Positions 5,921-7,026 of a DNA stretch of 7,026 nt are shown in pieces. Both the position numbers and the translations under genes were made by a program. The notes under the pieces are model-generated. The model saw only the letters and a program-made list of their open reading frames with translations. It searched no databases and had not been told where the DNA came from. The stretch lies in assembly GCA_903819605.1 (NCBI GenBank), contig CAIJEA010000652.1, positions 1 to 7,026 on the forward strand. The letters are read 5' to 3'. The stretch is from an uncultured cyanobacterium. Its GTDB lineage: Bacteria > Cyanobacteriota > Cyanobacteriia > Pseudanabaenales > Pseudanabaenaceae. Numbering within the stretch: the stretch's first letter is position 1; every line of letters begins with the position of its first letter.

Positions 5921-7026
5921 ATGGCTCTAGAGCCTTGCACAGAAGTTCCTGACCAAACAAGTAATTACAGGACTAGCAATGATATTCCCGTGCTTAAGGA
6001 ACGGGGACAAAGAGAAGTATTTTGTGGCTTGACAGGGATCGTCTGGCTACATCGAAAAATGCAGGATGCTTTTTTTCTTGTGGTTGGTTCGCGTACCTGT
6101 GCCCATCTAATCCAGTCTGCTGCTGGAGTAATGATTTTCGCGGAGCCAAGGTTTGGCACAGCGATTCTTGGCGAAAGAGATCTGGCAGGTTTAGCAGACG
6201 CTAATGAAGAACTCGATCGCGTTGTCGATCAGTTATTAGAGCGTCGCCCTGATATTGGTACTCTCTTCTTAGTGGGATCGTGTCCCTCAGAGGTAATTAA
6301 ACTCGATCTTGGAAAAGCTGCTGAACGTCTTAATCAGCGTTTTTTCCCTAAAGTTCGGATTCTCAACTATTCTGGCAGTGGTATTGAGACCACTTTTACT
6401 CAAGGCGAAGATGCTTGTCTGGGATCGATGGTTCCCATCCTGCCACATAGTCATGATGAACCTAGCCTGATGATAGTTGGTAGTCTTGCGGATGTCGTAG
6501 AAGACCAGTTTCAAAGACTATTTGACAAGTTAGGCCTTGGGCCAGTTTATTTCTTCCCTCCCCGCCGTGCTGCAAATTTACCTCCCGTAGGTAAGGGGAC
6601 TAAGTTACTATTAGCCCAGCCATTTTTAGGAGAAACAGTACGATCGCTGATTTCTCGCGGTGCAACGTTATTACCATCGCCCTATCCTTTTGGTATTGAG
6701 GGGACAACAGCATGGCTCAAAACGGCAGCAGATGCATGGAATATTGATAGCGATCTATTTGAGCAGGCGATCGCTCCTCCTGTTAACCGTGCCAAAATTG
6801 CCTTGGAGCGATATCGTTTAGCCCTAACAGGTCGTAAAGCATTTTTATTCCCTGACTCACAATTAGAAATTCCCCTAGCTCGATTTCTTTCAAGAGAGTG
6901 TGGAATGGAGCTAGTTGAAGTGGGAACACACTATCTCGCTCGTCTGTTAATGAGTAGCGAAATTAGCTTATTACCTGAAGGGACTGCCTTATCTGAAGGA
7001 CAGGATGTAGAAAAGCAGCGAGATCG
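5921..7026 (+). CDS. chlN: Light-independent protochlorophyllide reductase subunit N (partial, 3' end cut)
   Basis: ChlN pairs with ChlB in the catalytic NB component of dark-operative protochlorophyllide reductase. With electrons from ChlL and ATP, this enzyme reduces ring D of protochlorophyllide to chlorophyllide without light. The frame is open from ATG 5921 to the window edge: 368 residues, about four fifths of a usual chain of roughly 420-470. The three cysteines that bind the 4Fe-4S cluster are Cys35 (REVFCG), Cys60 (SRTCAH) and Cys121 (GSCPSE). Their spacing of 25 and 61 residues equals that of Cys26/51/112 in Rhodobacter BchN. Other family landmarks are [11 protein letters not shown] (69-79), EVIKLDL (124-130), TTFTQGEDA (157-165) and QLEIPLARF (314-322). 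A clear ribosome site precedes the gene. The sequence is of the marine picocyanobacterial/purple-bacterial type rather than the Synechocystis/plastid type (from memory). A HIP1 site inside (6767-6774) shows the gene is adapted to this genome. chlB and chlL are not visible in this window. Confidence 0.95.
   Translation, partial: [368 protein letters not shown]

Overview
The window reads as chromosomal DNA of a freshwater, filamentous-type cyanobacterium (Pseudanabaena-like is my best guess, from memory of protein style). The evidence is ten copies of the cyanobacterial octamer GCGATCGC (HIP1), an FtsY with the cyanobacterial linker and N-domain style, and a chlorophyll biosynthesis gene (chlN) at the right edge. 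No mobile element, CRISPR array or phage gene is visible.

Layout: positions 1-175 are AT-rich leader with no supportable gene. A 117-aa conserved-looking protein of unknown role (176-529, +) ends in a perfect 24-bp-arm hairpin. Next come ftsY (738-2402, +), the SRP receptor GTPase, a GAF-PP2C (RsbU/SpoIIE-type) serine/threonine phosphatase (2548-3954, +) and a small protein with one C-terminal membrane helix (3981-4244, +). No strong terminator separates ftsY from the phosphatase, and only 26 bp separate the phosphatase from the small protein, so these three may share a transcript. It would end at a perfect 30-bp-arm hairpin that also closes the opposing tRNA gene.

On the minus strand, a 6S RNA gene (about 4445-4634) with a TATAAT promoter lies just upstream of the initiator tRNA-fMet gene (4304-4377). 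There is no terminator between them. A second long perfect hairpin (4709-4765) separates 6S from the upstream minus-strand gene, a DUF554 (YqgA/YdfK-like) membrane protein (4788-5528).

The divergent gap 5529-5920 carries no gene but holds three dyads: one terminator-like hairpin at no gene end, and two smaller palindromes close to chlN. chlN (5921 to the edge, +) encodes the N subunit of dark-operative protochlorophyllide reductase and is cut by the window after 368 codons. Its sequence resembles, from memory, the marine picocyanobacterial/purple-bacterial ChlN/BchN type rather than the Synechocystis/plastid type. That is the most interesting observation here.

Overall this is mostly housekeeping DNA: protein targeting, a signalling phosphatase, global RNA polymerase control by 6S, translation initiation and chlorophyll synthesis. 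I see no clear undescribed multi-gene system. The unusual signals are the chlN lineage, the 6S-tRNA-fMet tandem and the long perfect dyads.
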